DNA of 64,000 bases from Bin87 sp965232895 (GTDB lineage: Bacteria > Chloroflexota > Dehalococcoidia > Lucifugimonadales > UBA3495), in assembly GCA_965232895.1 (NCBI GenBank), contig OZ247430.1, positions 3,472,001 through 3,536,000 on the forward strand. The letters are read 5' to 3'. The notes beneath the pieces are model-generated. The model made no database searches. It was not told the DNA's origin and saw only the letters and a list, made by a program, of their open reading frames with translations. Of the stretch, positions 44,371-54,308 are shown piece by piece. The stretch's first letter is position 1, and the number at the start of each line of letters is the position of its first letter. Position numbers and translations under genes: made by a program.

Positions 44371-45207
44371 ATGAATCTGTTGTCTCGGTTTTTCAGAAAT
44401 CTGTCCGCCGTTGACAAACGGGGGCAGTACGTTTCCGAATACAGTGTCCATCCGCACGGCTTGACCTTTCTGACGGACGTCAGCGCCGGCCGCTGGGTCG
44501 AGGACGGGTTTTCGCCGCGCTTTTCGACCCTGGGCGCGCTGGTCCCGGGCGGTTTCGAGGCACACGGTCGCGTCCTGCATCCGGCGCTGGACGATGCGTT
44601 TGAACCGGTGCAGTGGTCAACGGTGGCGAAGTGGTCCGGTCGCGTCCATCACCCGTTGATGTCCTTCGAGGGCATCTCCTCCCCGGCCGACGGTCACGGA
44701 GCCGGTGGTCGCCCTTGGCTTGAGGACCCCAATCATGGAAGCATGGAAGAGGAAACGGCAACGGAGTTGGCCGGGTTCCTTTCGCGCTTCACCGGAACGC
44801 CGGAGCGTTGCTATTTCGGCGTGTGGGAAGGTTACGGTCAGTACTCGGGCGGCGCCGCCATGCTGACTTCCGACGGTCGCGGCCGCCCGCTGGGTATTCC
44901 CCGCGACATCCGGCGGGCGCAGCGCGTCAAGGGCGTGGGCCGCGACTATCTGCTCTACGCGGGCCGGCTGGAGCAAATCGTCGAGTTTTACAGCAACTTC
45001 CTGTCCGAACCGCCCAACGTCTGGTGGCCCGAGGATCGCGCCTGGTTTGTCGCCACCGACATCGATCTGGACTCAACCTACGTCGGCGGTAACCGGGAGT
45101 GCATTGCGGCGCTGTTGGATCATGACTCGCTGGAAGCTGTGCCCGCCGATTCCAATGCGTCAATCGCTATGACTGCGGACACCATCAACCTGGGCAATCC
45201 AACCTGA
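44371..45207 (+). CDS. Conserved hypothetical protein
   Basis: 278 aa, soluble, no signal or membrane segment. I do not recognise a named family. Visible conserved-looking stretches are FGVWEGYGQYSGG, GRDYLLYAGRLEQI, PPNVWWPEDRAWFVATDID and TYVGGNRECIAALL. The pattern is known to me from unannotated actinobacterial and Chloroflexi proteins. It is divergent from the amidohydrolase gene with 40 bp between starts. Confidence 0.7.
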   Translation: MNLLSRFFRNLSAVDKRGQYVSEYSVHPHGLTFLTDVSAGRWVEDGFSPRFSTLGALVPGGFEAHGRVLHPALDDAFEPVQWSTVAKWSGRVHHPLMSFEGISSPADGHGAGGRPWLEDPNHGSMEEETATELAGFLSRFTGTPERCYFGVWEGYGQYSGGAAMLTSDGRGRPLGIPRDIRRAQRVKGVGRDYLLYAGRLEQIVEFYSNFLSEPPNVWWPEDRAWFVATDIDLDSTYVGGNRECIAALLDHDSLEAVPADSNASIAMTADTINLGNPT

Positions 45208-45243
45208 ATGCGGCCGGGCCAGGCGAACGCCGCCGCGCTCATT

Positions 45244-45651
45244 TCATTCCGAGTGCAACGCCAGCCGGCTCCGACCGAAATCATACTCCATGCGGACCTG
45301 GTTCAGCAGGTCGCGTCCCAGCAGGGAATCCAGGCCGTCGGTGACGGGATCGGGTTTAGCAATGGAAATGTGGATCTCAAACTCCTGGGCGCCGCCGTCA
45401 GTCTCGGCAAACGTGAGCACGGCCGGCTCCATATAGTAGAGCAAAGCGCCGCCCGCGCTGATGAACTCGGCGGGATTGTCCAGCAGGTCGAACGGGCAAT
45501 GCAACATTAGTCCGTCGGCTGGATGCAGGATCGTGGTATCTGAACCTGTGTCGACCAAAAAGGTTACCGGCGCTTTCAAACCGAACCTTGGCAGCAACAA
45601 ATCACAGCTCACCCAGGGTAGCCCGTCGCTGGTGAAGTAGCCGATTATCAT
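45244..45651 (-). CDS. Retropepsin-like aspartic protease domain protein
   Basis: 135 aa. VTFLVDTGSDTTILHP carries the retropepsin catalytic D-T/S-G, and DSLLGRDLLNQVRMEYDF the second hydrophobic-GRD motif of clan AA proteases. Such one-domain proteins act as dimers. The ATG at 45651 overlaps the TGA of the upstream gene (ATGA). The DUF5678 + retropepsin pair is a recurring unit in bacteria; its target is unknown. Confidence 0.8.
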   Translation of the reverse strand: MIIGYFTSDGLPWVSCDLLLPRFGLKAPVTFLVDTGSDTTILHPADGLMLHCPFDLLDNPAEFISAGGALLYYMEPAVLTFAETDGGAQEFEIHISIAKPDPVTDGLDSLLGRDLLNQVRMEYDFGRSRLALHSE

Positions 45652-45965
45652 CGCCGGCGCTTCCGCCATACGGTCGGGATGCGCCGGCGTGGATTGGTAT
45701 CCAACCGCAGCACTACCGAATTGGGCGAATACGCGCCGCATTTTTCGAGCTTGTCCAGAATGTCATGAAGTGAATCTCCCACAACTAGTTTCCAGTTGTC
45801 TCCCAGGGCGATCCACTGATCAGGATACCTGGTCGTCAGCTCGCTACGGTTGTCACGCAGGAGTTTCGAGCGTGCCGAGTAGTCTTGTAATCCGACCGTT
45901 ATTTCCTCTGGGGTTTCAGACGGTCGCTGCGGTACGACCGGGTGCCGTGGCGTGATGGCTTCCAT
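45648..45965 (-). CDS. DUF5678-like protein
   Basis: 105 aa. LLRDNRSELTTRYPDQWIAL and a following VVGDSLHDILDKLEKCG fit the short DUF5678 pattern of small proteins often coded just before retropepsin-like proteases. ATG at 45965 is chosen as the likely start; a longer frame opens at 46052. Coupled to the protease by a 4-bp overlap. Confidence 0.72.
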   Translation of the reverse strand: MEAITPRHPVVPQRPSETPEEITVGLQDYSARSKLLRDNRSELTTRYPDQWIALGDNWKLVVGDSLHDILDKLEKCGAYSPNSVVLRLDTNPRRRIPTVWRKRRR

Positions 45966-46111
45966 GAATTGTTCCCTCTTCGGGCCGGCGAGATACTGGT
46001 TCAATTTAGCATTGGCACGATCCAGGCTGCAACGCGCACCGCGTCCGTCCATGACTTCCGTCTGCTACACTGCCGCTCACTCTGCGGATCCAACCCCATT
46101 GGAGGCACAAC

Positions 46112-46897
46112 ATGACTGAACTTGATGACCGCTACGAACGCGGGCAGGAAACCCGGCGCATGTTTGGCGGCGGACAGATCACCGGTGGCTCGTCGCCCGG
46201 CGCATGGGACATCGCGCCCGATCTCGAACGGATTCTCGGCGAAGCCCTCTTCGGCACCATCTGGAAGCGGCCGGCCCTGACGCCCGTGCAGCGCGAGATG
46301 ATCACGTTGTCCTGCCTGATCGTCCTGAACCGCGAGGTACAGCTCAAGCGGCACCTGGGCAACTCCCTCAATATCGGACTCACCCCGGAGCAGGTGGTGG
46401 AACTGATCATCCACGACACCTGGTACGGCGGCGCGCCGGCCGGCATCCAGGCCCTGACCATCTGCAAGGAGGTGTTCGAGGAGCGCGGCATCGACTTCAC
46501 GCCAGCCCGCATCCACGACTCCAACGAGGACCCCGACAGCCTGTTCCAGCGGGGCGACGAGTACCGCCGCAACTACATGGGTGGCGGCGGTGGTGCGCGG
46601 CCTGCTCCTCCGACTGAGGCAGAGCGCGAATTGGGCCGCGTCACCGGCGAGTACTACTGGGGAGCCACCTGGACCCGCCCCGGCCTGGATCTGCCCAGCC
46701 GATGCCTCTGCACCATGACCTGCCTCGCCGCCCTGGGACGCGAGGGTCCGCTGCGCAGCCACATCCGCGGCGCTCTGAACATCGGTTTCACCCAGGACCA
46801 GATTATCGAGGTCTTCGGGCACATGACCCTGTACGCCGGTATCCCCTTCGCCCGCGGCGCCATGGACATCGCCAACGACATTTTCAACAACGGCTAG
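46112..46897 (+). CDS. Protein with two carboxymuconolactone-decarboxylase-like domains
   Basis: 261 aa with two CMD/AhpD-like helical domains. Domain 1 has LTPVQREMITLSCLIVLNRE and HLGNSLNIGLTPEQVVELI; domain 2 has CLCTMTCLAALGRE and HIRGALNIGFTQDQIIEVF. A Gly-rich linker joins them. Neither domain has the C-x-x-C pair of AhpD peroxidases, so a decarboxylase- or binding-type role is likelier. GGAGG lies about 7 bp before the ATG. It stands alone. Confidence 0.85.
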   Translation: MTELDDRYERGQETRRMFGGGQITGGSSPGAWDIAPDLERILGEALFGTIWKRPALTPVQREMITLSCLIVLNREVQLKRHLGNSLNIGLTPEQVVELIIHDTWYGGAPAGIQALTICKEVFEERGIDFTPARIHDSNEDPDSLFQRGDEYRRNYMGGGGGARPAPPTEAERELGRVTGEYYWGATWTRPGLDLPSRCLCTMTCLAALGREGPLRSHIRGALNIGFTQDQIIEVFGHMTLYAGIPFARGAMDIANDIFNNG

Positions 46898-46918
46898 TCG
46901 GTCACGCATACCTGGTTA

Positions 46919-47009
46919 GTCATTGCGAGCGCAGCGTGGCAATTTCGTTGGGGCCAGGATCGTCACTGCATCGACGGGGTTGCCACGTCGCTTTGTTTCT
47001 GGCGATGAC
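46919..47009. repeat. Hairpin repeat (GTCATTGCGAG-type)
   Basis: An imperfect inverted repeat of about 91 bp, left end GTCATTGCGAGCGCAGCGTG and right end TTGCCACGTCGC to GCGATGAC. This type of dispersed repeat (GTCATTGCGAGCG) is common in intergenic DNA of many bacteria. It lies 22 bp after the CMD gene. Confidence 0.7.
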
Positions 47010-47075
47010 AGGTTTGCAGGAACTGGGTGTTTGTGAGTGGCTAGTCAGAGCTTCGTAACTCAACCAAACGACGCA

Positions 47076-47097
47076 GGGGCGAATGATCATTCGCCCC
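47076..47097. repeat. Unoccupied copy of the IS target palindrome
   Basis: GGGGCG-AATGATCATT-CGCCCC, followed by TACCC, with no insertion sequence attached. It matches the flanks of all three IS copies and represents the empty target site. It lies between the CMD gene and convergent zwf. Confidence 0.85.
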
Positions 47098-47124
47098 TAC
47101 CCGTTTCTCCGGCTTGGTCGGCCG

Positions 47125-48626
<1,502 letters not shown>

Positions 48627-48630
<4 letters not shown>

Positions 48631-49544
48631 TGCGGGCCCGCCCCGCGGACGGCGTGCCCGCCGAACTGATTGCGCAAGGCCGCCAGCAGGCGCGCGCCGA
48701 ACGGCTCATCCTGCCGTGAGCGGAACCGCTGGTACAGCGCGGCGGTGATGGCCGGGGTGGGTACCGCCAACTCCACCGACTCGTTGACTGTCCAACGCCC
48801 TTCGCCGGAGTCGTCCACGTAGGCGGCCAGGCTTTCGAGGGCTGGATCGTCTTCCAGCGCCCTCACTGCGAGGTCCAGCAGCCAGGAGCGAACCACGCTG
48901 CCGTGCTGCCAGGTCCTGGCGATTGCCGTCAGGTCCAGGTCGAAATCGGCCTGTTTGGCCTGGAGCAACTCAAACCCCTCGGCGTAGGCCTGCATCAGCG
49001 CGTACTCCACGCCGTTGTGCACCATCTTGGTGAAGTGGCCCGCTCCCGTGGGTCCGACGTGGGAGTAGCCCTTGTCATCAGCCGGGGCAAGGGCCTGGAA
49101 GATCGGTTCCAGCCGCCGGAAGGCATCCGCGTCGCCGCCGACCATCAGCGAGTACCCTTCGGCCAGTCCCCAGATGCCGCCGCTGGTTCCGGCGTCCAGC
49201 AGGTCAATGCCTCGGGTGGCGAGATGCTCTCCCCGTCGCAGCGTGTCCTTGTAGTTGGCGTTGCCGCCGTCAATAATCGCATCGCCCGACGCCAGGAGAC
49301 CCGCCAGTTCATCAATCACAGTGTCGGTCACCGCGCCGGCCGGCAGCATGATCCACACCGCCCGGGGCTCCTCCAACTTGTCCACCAGGTCCGCAACCGA
49401 CGCTGCCGCGGCCGCGCCGCCGGCTCCGCTGGCGGCTACGGCTTCCGCGTTCTGGTCAAATACGACCAGTTGGTGCCCCGCCAGCAGCAATCGCTGGGTC
49501 ATATTGGCGCCCATTCGCCCCAGTCCAATCATCCCGAGTTTCAA
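48627..49544 (-). CDS. gnd: 6-phosphogluconate dehydrogenase (decarboxylating, short form)
   Basis: 305 aa, the short NAD-type form found in Gram-positives and Chloroflexi. It begins KLGMIGLGRMGANMTQRLL, has TSGGIWGLAEGYSLMVGG (substrate Ser-Gly-Gly) and GAGHFTKMVHNGVEYALMQ with the catalytic Lys and Asn. It oxidises 6-phosphogluconate to ribulose-5-phosphate and CO2. Lies 112 bp after the pgi stop and is coupled to zwf. Confidence 0.95.
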
Positions 49545-49656
49545 AATCCTCTTCTCCTAATGACCCCGACGGGTAGTCGCGCAGGCTGCTCCGGTCAGGG
49601 AATGCTCAATCTATGCAAGTTAGCCCGGTAGTTGGCTGGTATGAATTCACGCCGGG

Positions 49657-51297
49657 TCACAGGACGTCAATGATGCGCGTTATGCCGTCTGCGGGGTCGC
49701 TGCCCAGATGCACCGACACGGTGCGCCGGCCCAGATCGTCCAGCGCTTGCAGATCCCCAAGCGCTTGCGCGTCGGCCAGGACACCAAAGCTGAGATCCCA
49801 CCCGGGTATCGTGATGTCCGACCGGTGATCCTGGGTGAGTTGCAGGAAAATGCCGGAAGCCGGGCCGCCCTTGTGCAGCTGCCCCGTCGAGTGCAGGAAA
49901 CGCGGCCCATATCCCATGGTGGTTGCAATCCGGTATTTCGCCATGACCCGTCGGCGCAGCTGGCGAACCGCGCCGCGTATCGCCTCCGTGTCCGGCAGGT
50001 ACGCCATGATCGCCAGGTAGTCCCCGGGTTGGCTGGCTTCGAGTAGTCGGGCCAGCTTCACGCCGTCGTCTGAGCGCGTGGACGGCAACTTACGGTCCTG
50101 CTGCCACTGCTCCAGCACGCTGATGGTGCGGTCCTTGGCGCCTTGCACGTCGGGCTGGTCAAAGGGATGGATGTCCAGCACGTGTCCGGCGATGGCGGTG
50201 GCATACTCCCACCGGTAGAACTCGGCCCCCAGGTCGTAAACGTCCACCAGTTCCAACACCGCGACCGGATGCCCGGCGTCTTGCAACTGTTGCGCCAGTT
50301 CATCGGGCCCGGTGTTGTCGTCGCTGGCCAGCCGCAGCTGGACAAAGAAGCGGTCGTCTCCGTAGCAACTCTCGCCGGGTTCCGGCAACGGCTCGGCCGC
50401 CACGGGGATTACGCCGGTGCGATCCTTCCCAGTGCTCTCCGCCAGGAGCTGCTCGACCCAGAGTCCGAAAGGAGCCAGGCTGTCGGTGGAGATCAGCGTG
50501 AGCTTATCTCGCCCGTGCTCGACCATCGTCCCGATTGCGGCGCCCAGCCATCCGCCCGGATTGCCTGCGGCGGGACCGTCATCACCGCAGCGCGCCTGCA
50601 TCCGCTCCGCCGACGCCAGCAGGCGACCGAGATCAACCCCGGTCAATGCGGCCGGAACCAGCCCAAAGTAGGAGAGCACGGAATAACGGCCTCCAATGTC
50701 CGGATTGTTCAAAAATGCGCGACGAAAATTCTCCGCGTCCGCCCGCCTGGCAAGCGACGTTTCGGGATCGGTGACGGCGATGAAATTGTCACCGGCGGTT
50801 TCGACGCCCAACGCGGCTTTGACCAGGCCCCGGAAATGCGCGTAGAAAGCCAGGGGCTCAGTGGTGGCGCCCGACTTGGAAGATACGGCGAAGAGCGTGC
50901 GCGCCGGGTCTATCTGCCCGGTGGTGGCAGCCACCCAATCCGGAACCGTGCTGTCCAGCGTCAGCATCTTCGGGTATGCCCCGCCATCCACGGCCGGACC
51001 GATTACCTGTCGGATTACCTCCGGGCCCAGGCTGCTTCCGCCCATCCCCAACAGCGCTATGTGGTGGTACCCGGCCGAGCGGACCGTGTCCGCGAACTCG
51101 TGGAGCCCGGGCAGCTCAGACCGCATATCGGTGGGGAGAGTGAGCCAGGCGAGCCGGTCCGAAATCTCGCTGGGGTCATCGCTCCACAGGGTATGGTCGT
51201 GAGCGCGAAGGCGGGCCGGAACATGGTCGGAATCCAGTCTGGCCGCGGCCTGCGTCACCAATTGGGAATAGTCGCCGAGGTGATAGCGTTCGGTCAT
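49657..51297 (-). CDS. pgi: Glucose-6-phosphate isomerase (TalPgi-type isomerase half)
   Basis: 546 aa. Sugar-isomerase (SIS) motifs are clear: LLGMGGSSLGPEVIRQVIG near residue 80, AVSSKSGATTEPLAFY, and the C-terminal GYGPRFLHSTGQLHKGGP with the conserved His and Lys. It looks like the isomerase half of bifunctional transaldolase-isomerase enzymes rather than classical E. coli Pgi. Transaldolase itself is not attached. I chose the ATG at 51297; the frame opens at 51411. First gene of pgi-gnd-zwf. Confidence 0.88.
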   Translation of the reverse strand: MTERYHLGDYSQLVTQAAARLDSDHVPARLRAHDHTLWSDDPSEISDRLAWLTLPTDMRSELPGLHEFADTVRSAGYHHIALLGMGGSSLGPEVIRQVIGPAVDGGAYPKMLTLDSTVPDWVAATTGQIDPARTLFAVSSKSGATTEPLAFYAHFRGLVKAALGVETAGDNFIAVTDPETSLARRADAENFRRAFLNNPDIGGRYSVLSYFGLVPAALTGVDLGRLLASAERMQARCGDDGPAAGNPGGWLGAAIGTMVEHGRDKLTLISTDSLAPFGLWVEQLLAESTGKDRTGVIPVAAEPLPEPGESCYGDDRFFVQLRLASDDNTGPDELAQQLQDAGHPVAVLELVDVYDLGAEFYRWEYATAIAGHVLDIHPFDQPDVQGAKDRTISVLEQWQQDRKLPSTRSDDGVKLARLLEASQPGDYLAIMAYLPDTEAIRGAVRQLRRRVMAKYRIATTMGYGPRFLHSTGQLHKGGPASGIFLQLTQDHRSDITIPGWDLSFGVLADAQALGDLQALDDLGRRTVSVHLGSDPADGITRIIDVL

Positions 51298-51434
51298 GGC
51301 AACTCCCTCGCCCGGCGTGTGGACACTATGGGGCGATTTTAGCACACCGGATTTCTCACGCCTGCCGTCGGCGGAACAGCAACCCCACACCCGGCGTATA
51401 ATTTGCGCCAAACCACGGGAGCCAATGGACGGAC

Positions 51435-52319
51435 ATGCCTGATTCTAATACCTCCAGCAACGAATCCGCCTTGCAATCGGGCGTCGCTTCAATCGGGGAT
51501 CTGAAAGTGCACTACCTCGATTGGGGCGGCGACGGCGAGCCGATGCTCGCCCTGCACGGATTGGCTTCTTCCGGTCACTGGTACCGTCGGGTCGCTCCGT
51601 TCCTGTCGGACCAATATCGCATCATCGCCCCAGACCAAAGGGGCCACGGCGCAACCACCCAGGCGCCAAACGGTTACGACTGGCAGACCCTCGCCGAGGA
51701 CGCCGTCCGGCTGATGGATCATTTCGGCATTTCCCGGGCGCCCGTTCTGGGCCATTCGTGGGGAGGGCACGTTGCCAGCAACCTTGCCATGCGCTTTCCC
51801 GACCGGGTGTCCCGCGTGGTGATGATCGACGGTGGTTTCCAGGATGGGGGGCTGATGCCGGAACCCACCTGGGAAGCGTTCCGGCAACGCCTGGCCCCGC
51901 GCCTGGTCGCCGGCGCTCGTGAGCAATACCTGGATCGCCTCGCCGATAATCTCTCCTTTTGCTGGGGTGATGACCTGGCGGATATCGCCCTCACCATGGT
52001 TCACGAAGGCGCCGACGGCCAAATGTACGACAATCTGCGACCCCAGAATCATGCTCAGGTCCTGGAGACCATGTGGAACGAGCCGCCGTCGGTGGTGCTT
52101 CCGAGGATCATCGCGCCGGCGTTGGTCATCGCTGCCGGCCCGCGCGCCGACCGAGCGAACTCACAGTTTTCACGACAGCGCGAGGTGATGGTCGCGGCGG
52201 CCGAAGCCGCCCTTCCCAACGGACGGGTTCACTGGATCCAGGACACCATTCACGACATCGGATACCACAAGCCCGAGGAATTGGCGTCGGTTGTGCGTGA
52301 TTTCCTGACCGGAAACTAG
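51435..52319 (+). CDS. Alpha/beta-fold hydrolase
   Basis: 294 aa. MLALHGLASSGHWYR gives the oxyanion-hole region, PVLGHSWGGHVASNLA the nucleophile elbow with Ser, and WIQDTIHDIGYHKPE a His-containing tail. Substrate unknown; similar proteins act on esters or epoxides. A TATAAT box lies at 51397-51402, about 32 bp before the ATG, without a clear -35. Confidence 0.87.
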   Translation: MPDSNTSSNESALQSGVASIGDLKVHYLDWGGDGEPMLALHGLASSGHWYRRVAPFLSDQYRIIAPDQRGHGATTQAPNGYDWQTLAEDAVRLMDHFGISRAPVLGHSWGGHVASNLAMRFPDRVSRVVMIDGGFQDGGLMPEPTWEAFRQRLAPRLVAGAREQYLDRLADNLSFCWGDDLADIALTMVHEGADGQMYDNLRPQNHAQVLETMWNEPPSVVLPRIIAPALVIAAGPRADRANSQFSRQREVMVAAAEAALPNGRVHWIQDTIHDIGYHKPEELASVVRDFLTGN

Positions 52320-52332
52320 CGATCCGGGTCAC

Positions 52333-52355
52333 AAAAAAGCGGCCATGCGGCCGCT
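52333..52355 (-). terminator. Rho-independent terminator of the ABC exporter operon
   Basis: On the minus strand, stem AGCGGCC/GGCCGCT with a 4-nt loop is followed by TTTTTTG. It lies 25 bp after the stop of the ABC exporter gene, in the right direction. Confidence 0.8.
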
Positions 52356-52379
52356 CTCCCGGGTTTCGTTACGGGATCG

Positions 52380-54308
52380 TCAGTCTGCCGCTGCCGGAGA
52401 CATTCCGTCCGCGCCGATAACCTCGCCACCCACCGGCGCCACGGCGCCACTGGGACCGGACAGCCCGTAGTTGATGGCATAGAGCTGGGCGTAAACACCA
52501 CCGGATTCCAGCAACTCATCGTGGGAGCCAACCTCCGCGACTCGGCCGGCATTAAGTACAACTATCTTGTCGGCGTTGCGAATGGTCGATAGCCGGTGCG
52601 CAATTACGATCGAGGTCCTGCCCTTCAGGATCCGGTTCAACGCCTGCTGGATCAGCAGTTCGGTGTGGGTATCGATGTTGGCCGTGGCCTCGTCCAGCAC
52701 CAGAATCCGGGGGTTGCCCACGATGGCCCGGGCGAAGCTGATCAACTGCCGTTGACCGATGCTGAGGTTGACGCCGCGCTCGGCCAGTTCGGAGTCGTAC
52801 CCGTTGTCGAGTTCCATGATGAAATCATGGGCTCCCACCGCCTTGGACGCTGCGATCATTTCTTCGTCGGTGACCCCTTCGCTCTGGTACTGGATGTTTT
52901 CCCGGACTGTACCGGAGAAGAGGTAAGGTTCCTGCAGGACCATGCTCATCTGATGCACCAGAGAGTTCCGGGTTACGTCGCGCAGGTCGTGCCCGTCGAT
53001 GGTTATGGATCCGCCGGTGACGTCGGCCGAGCGGTGCAGCAGATTGACCAGCGTGCTCTTGCCCGCGCCGGTGGATCCCACCAGGGCAACGTTCTCGCCG
53101 GCCTTGATGTGCAGGTTGACGTTCTTGAGAACGTCAGTGCCGGGTACGTAGTGGAAGGTGACGTTGTTGTACCGTATCTCCCCGTCGATTTGCGGCAGTA
53201 CCGTAGCGTCAGGTTTGTCCGTAACGTCCGGCTCAAGGTCCAGGACCTCGAAGATGCGAACGCCGGCCGCCATCGCTCGCTGTAGTTGGCTGTACTGCAT
53301 GGTCAGCTGCCGGATCGGCTCGAAGAACCTCTGGATCCACAAGGCGAAGGCGGCGAGGGTGCCGACTTCCAGCGCGTCCCGCTGCAGCAGGAAGCCGCCG
53401 AACAGCACCACGCCGATACCGATCCCCAGGCCGATCAGCAACTCGACCAACGGTTGCAGCATTCCCGAATAGCGCGCGGCTTCCAGGTTGGCGTCGAGAT
53501 ACTCGGTGTTCAGGGTGCGGAAGTGGGCGAGGTTCTCGTCCTGCCGGTTGAGGCTCTGCACGACCCTGACCCCGGTGATGTTCTGGTTGTACTCGCCGTT
53601 TACCATCGCGATGGCGCGCCGGATCCGCATGAACGAATGGCGGGCAAATCGTTGCCAGTACATCAGGATCAGCGTCAGGATCGGCACCACCAGCATGCAC
53701 ACCAGCGCCAGCTGCCAGTCGATGATCAGCATCAGGATGATGATCGCGCCAACCGTGACCAGTTCAGCCAGCGCCAGCGCCATCAATTCGAAGGTTTCCT
53801 GCAACTGCAATATGTCGGACTGCATCCTGGACATGATGCGCCCGATCGGTGTCCGGTGGTAAAAGGCGTTGGACTGGTTCTGCAGGTGGCTGAACATCCC
53901 CGACCGCAGGTCGTACAGGATGTGCTGACCGGTAAGCGAAATGAAGATGAACTGCAACCGGTTCGACAGGAAGTGGATCACGGTAACCACCATGAAGGCG
54001 GCTCCTATGACGTGCACCCGATTGACGTTGCCGTCGGCTACGGCCCAGTCGATGCCATACTTGATCAGCAGAGGAATCGCGGCGTTGACCGCCGCATAAA
54101 CGAGCAGGGACGCCAGCGCGATAAACGCGTACTTGCGATAGGGCTGGATGTAGCCTGCGAAGCGTCTCACGACCCGGTTGTCGTAAACGCGCCCCACCAC
54201 GTCTTCGTCGGTAAGGTTGTCGTTGGACGGCGCGAACATGCTGTCGGCGGAAGTGCCGCGCATCCCCCGCATCATGCCGCCGCCGATACCGCCGCCGCCG
54301 CGCATCAT
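52380..54308 (-). CDS. ABC exporter half-transporter, canonical ATP-site subunit
   Basis: 642 aa with an N-terminal Gly/Met-rich leader, six membrane segments and a C-terminal ATPase. Walker A is GSTGAGKSTLV, signature LSIGQRQLIS (a Gly to Ile change from LSGGQ) and Walker B ILVLDEATANID with the catalytic Glu. It overlaps the upstream partner gene by 4 bp (ATGA). Together they would form a heterodimeric exporter of the TM287/288 or BmrCD kind, exporting drugs, lipids or peptides. Substrate unknown. Confidence 0.92.
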   Translation of the reverse strand: MMRGGGGIGGGMMRGMRGTSADSMFAPSNDNLTDEDVVGRVYDNRVVRRFAGYIQPYRKYAFIALASLLVYAAVNAAIPLLIKYGIDWAVADGNVNRVHVIGAAFMVVTVIHFLSNRLQFIFISLTGQHILYDLRSGMFSHLQNQSNAFYHRTPIGRIMSRMQSDILQLQETFELMALALAELVTVGAIIILMLIIDWQLALVCMLVVPILTLILMYWQRFARHSFMRIRRAIAMVNGEYNQNITGVRVVQSLNRQDENLAHFRTLNTEYLDANLEAARYSGMLQPLVELLIGLGIGIGVVLFGGFLLQRDALEVGTLAAFALWIQRFFEPIRQLTMQYSQLQRAMAAGVRIFEVLDLEPDVTDKPDATVLPQIDGEIRYNNVTFHYVPGTDVLKNVNLHIKAGENVALVGSTGAGKSTLVNLLHRSADVTGGSITIDGHDLRDVTRNSLVHQMSMVLQEPYLFSGTVRENIQYQSEGVTDEEMIAASKAVGAHDFIMELDNGYDSELAERGVNLSIGQRQLISFARAIVGNPRILVLDEATANIDTHTELLIQQALNRILKGRTSIVIAHRLSTIRNADKIVVLNAGRVAEVGSHDELLESGGVYAQLYAINYGLSGPSGAVAPVGGEVIGADGMSPAAAD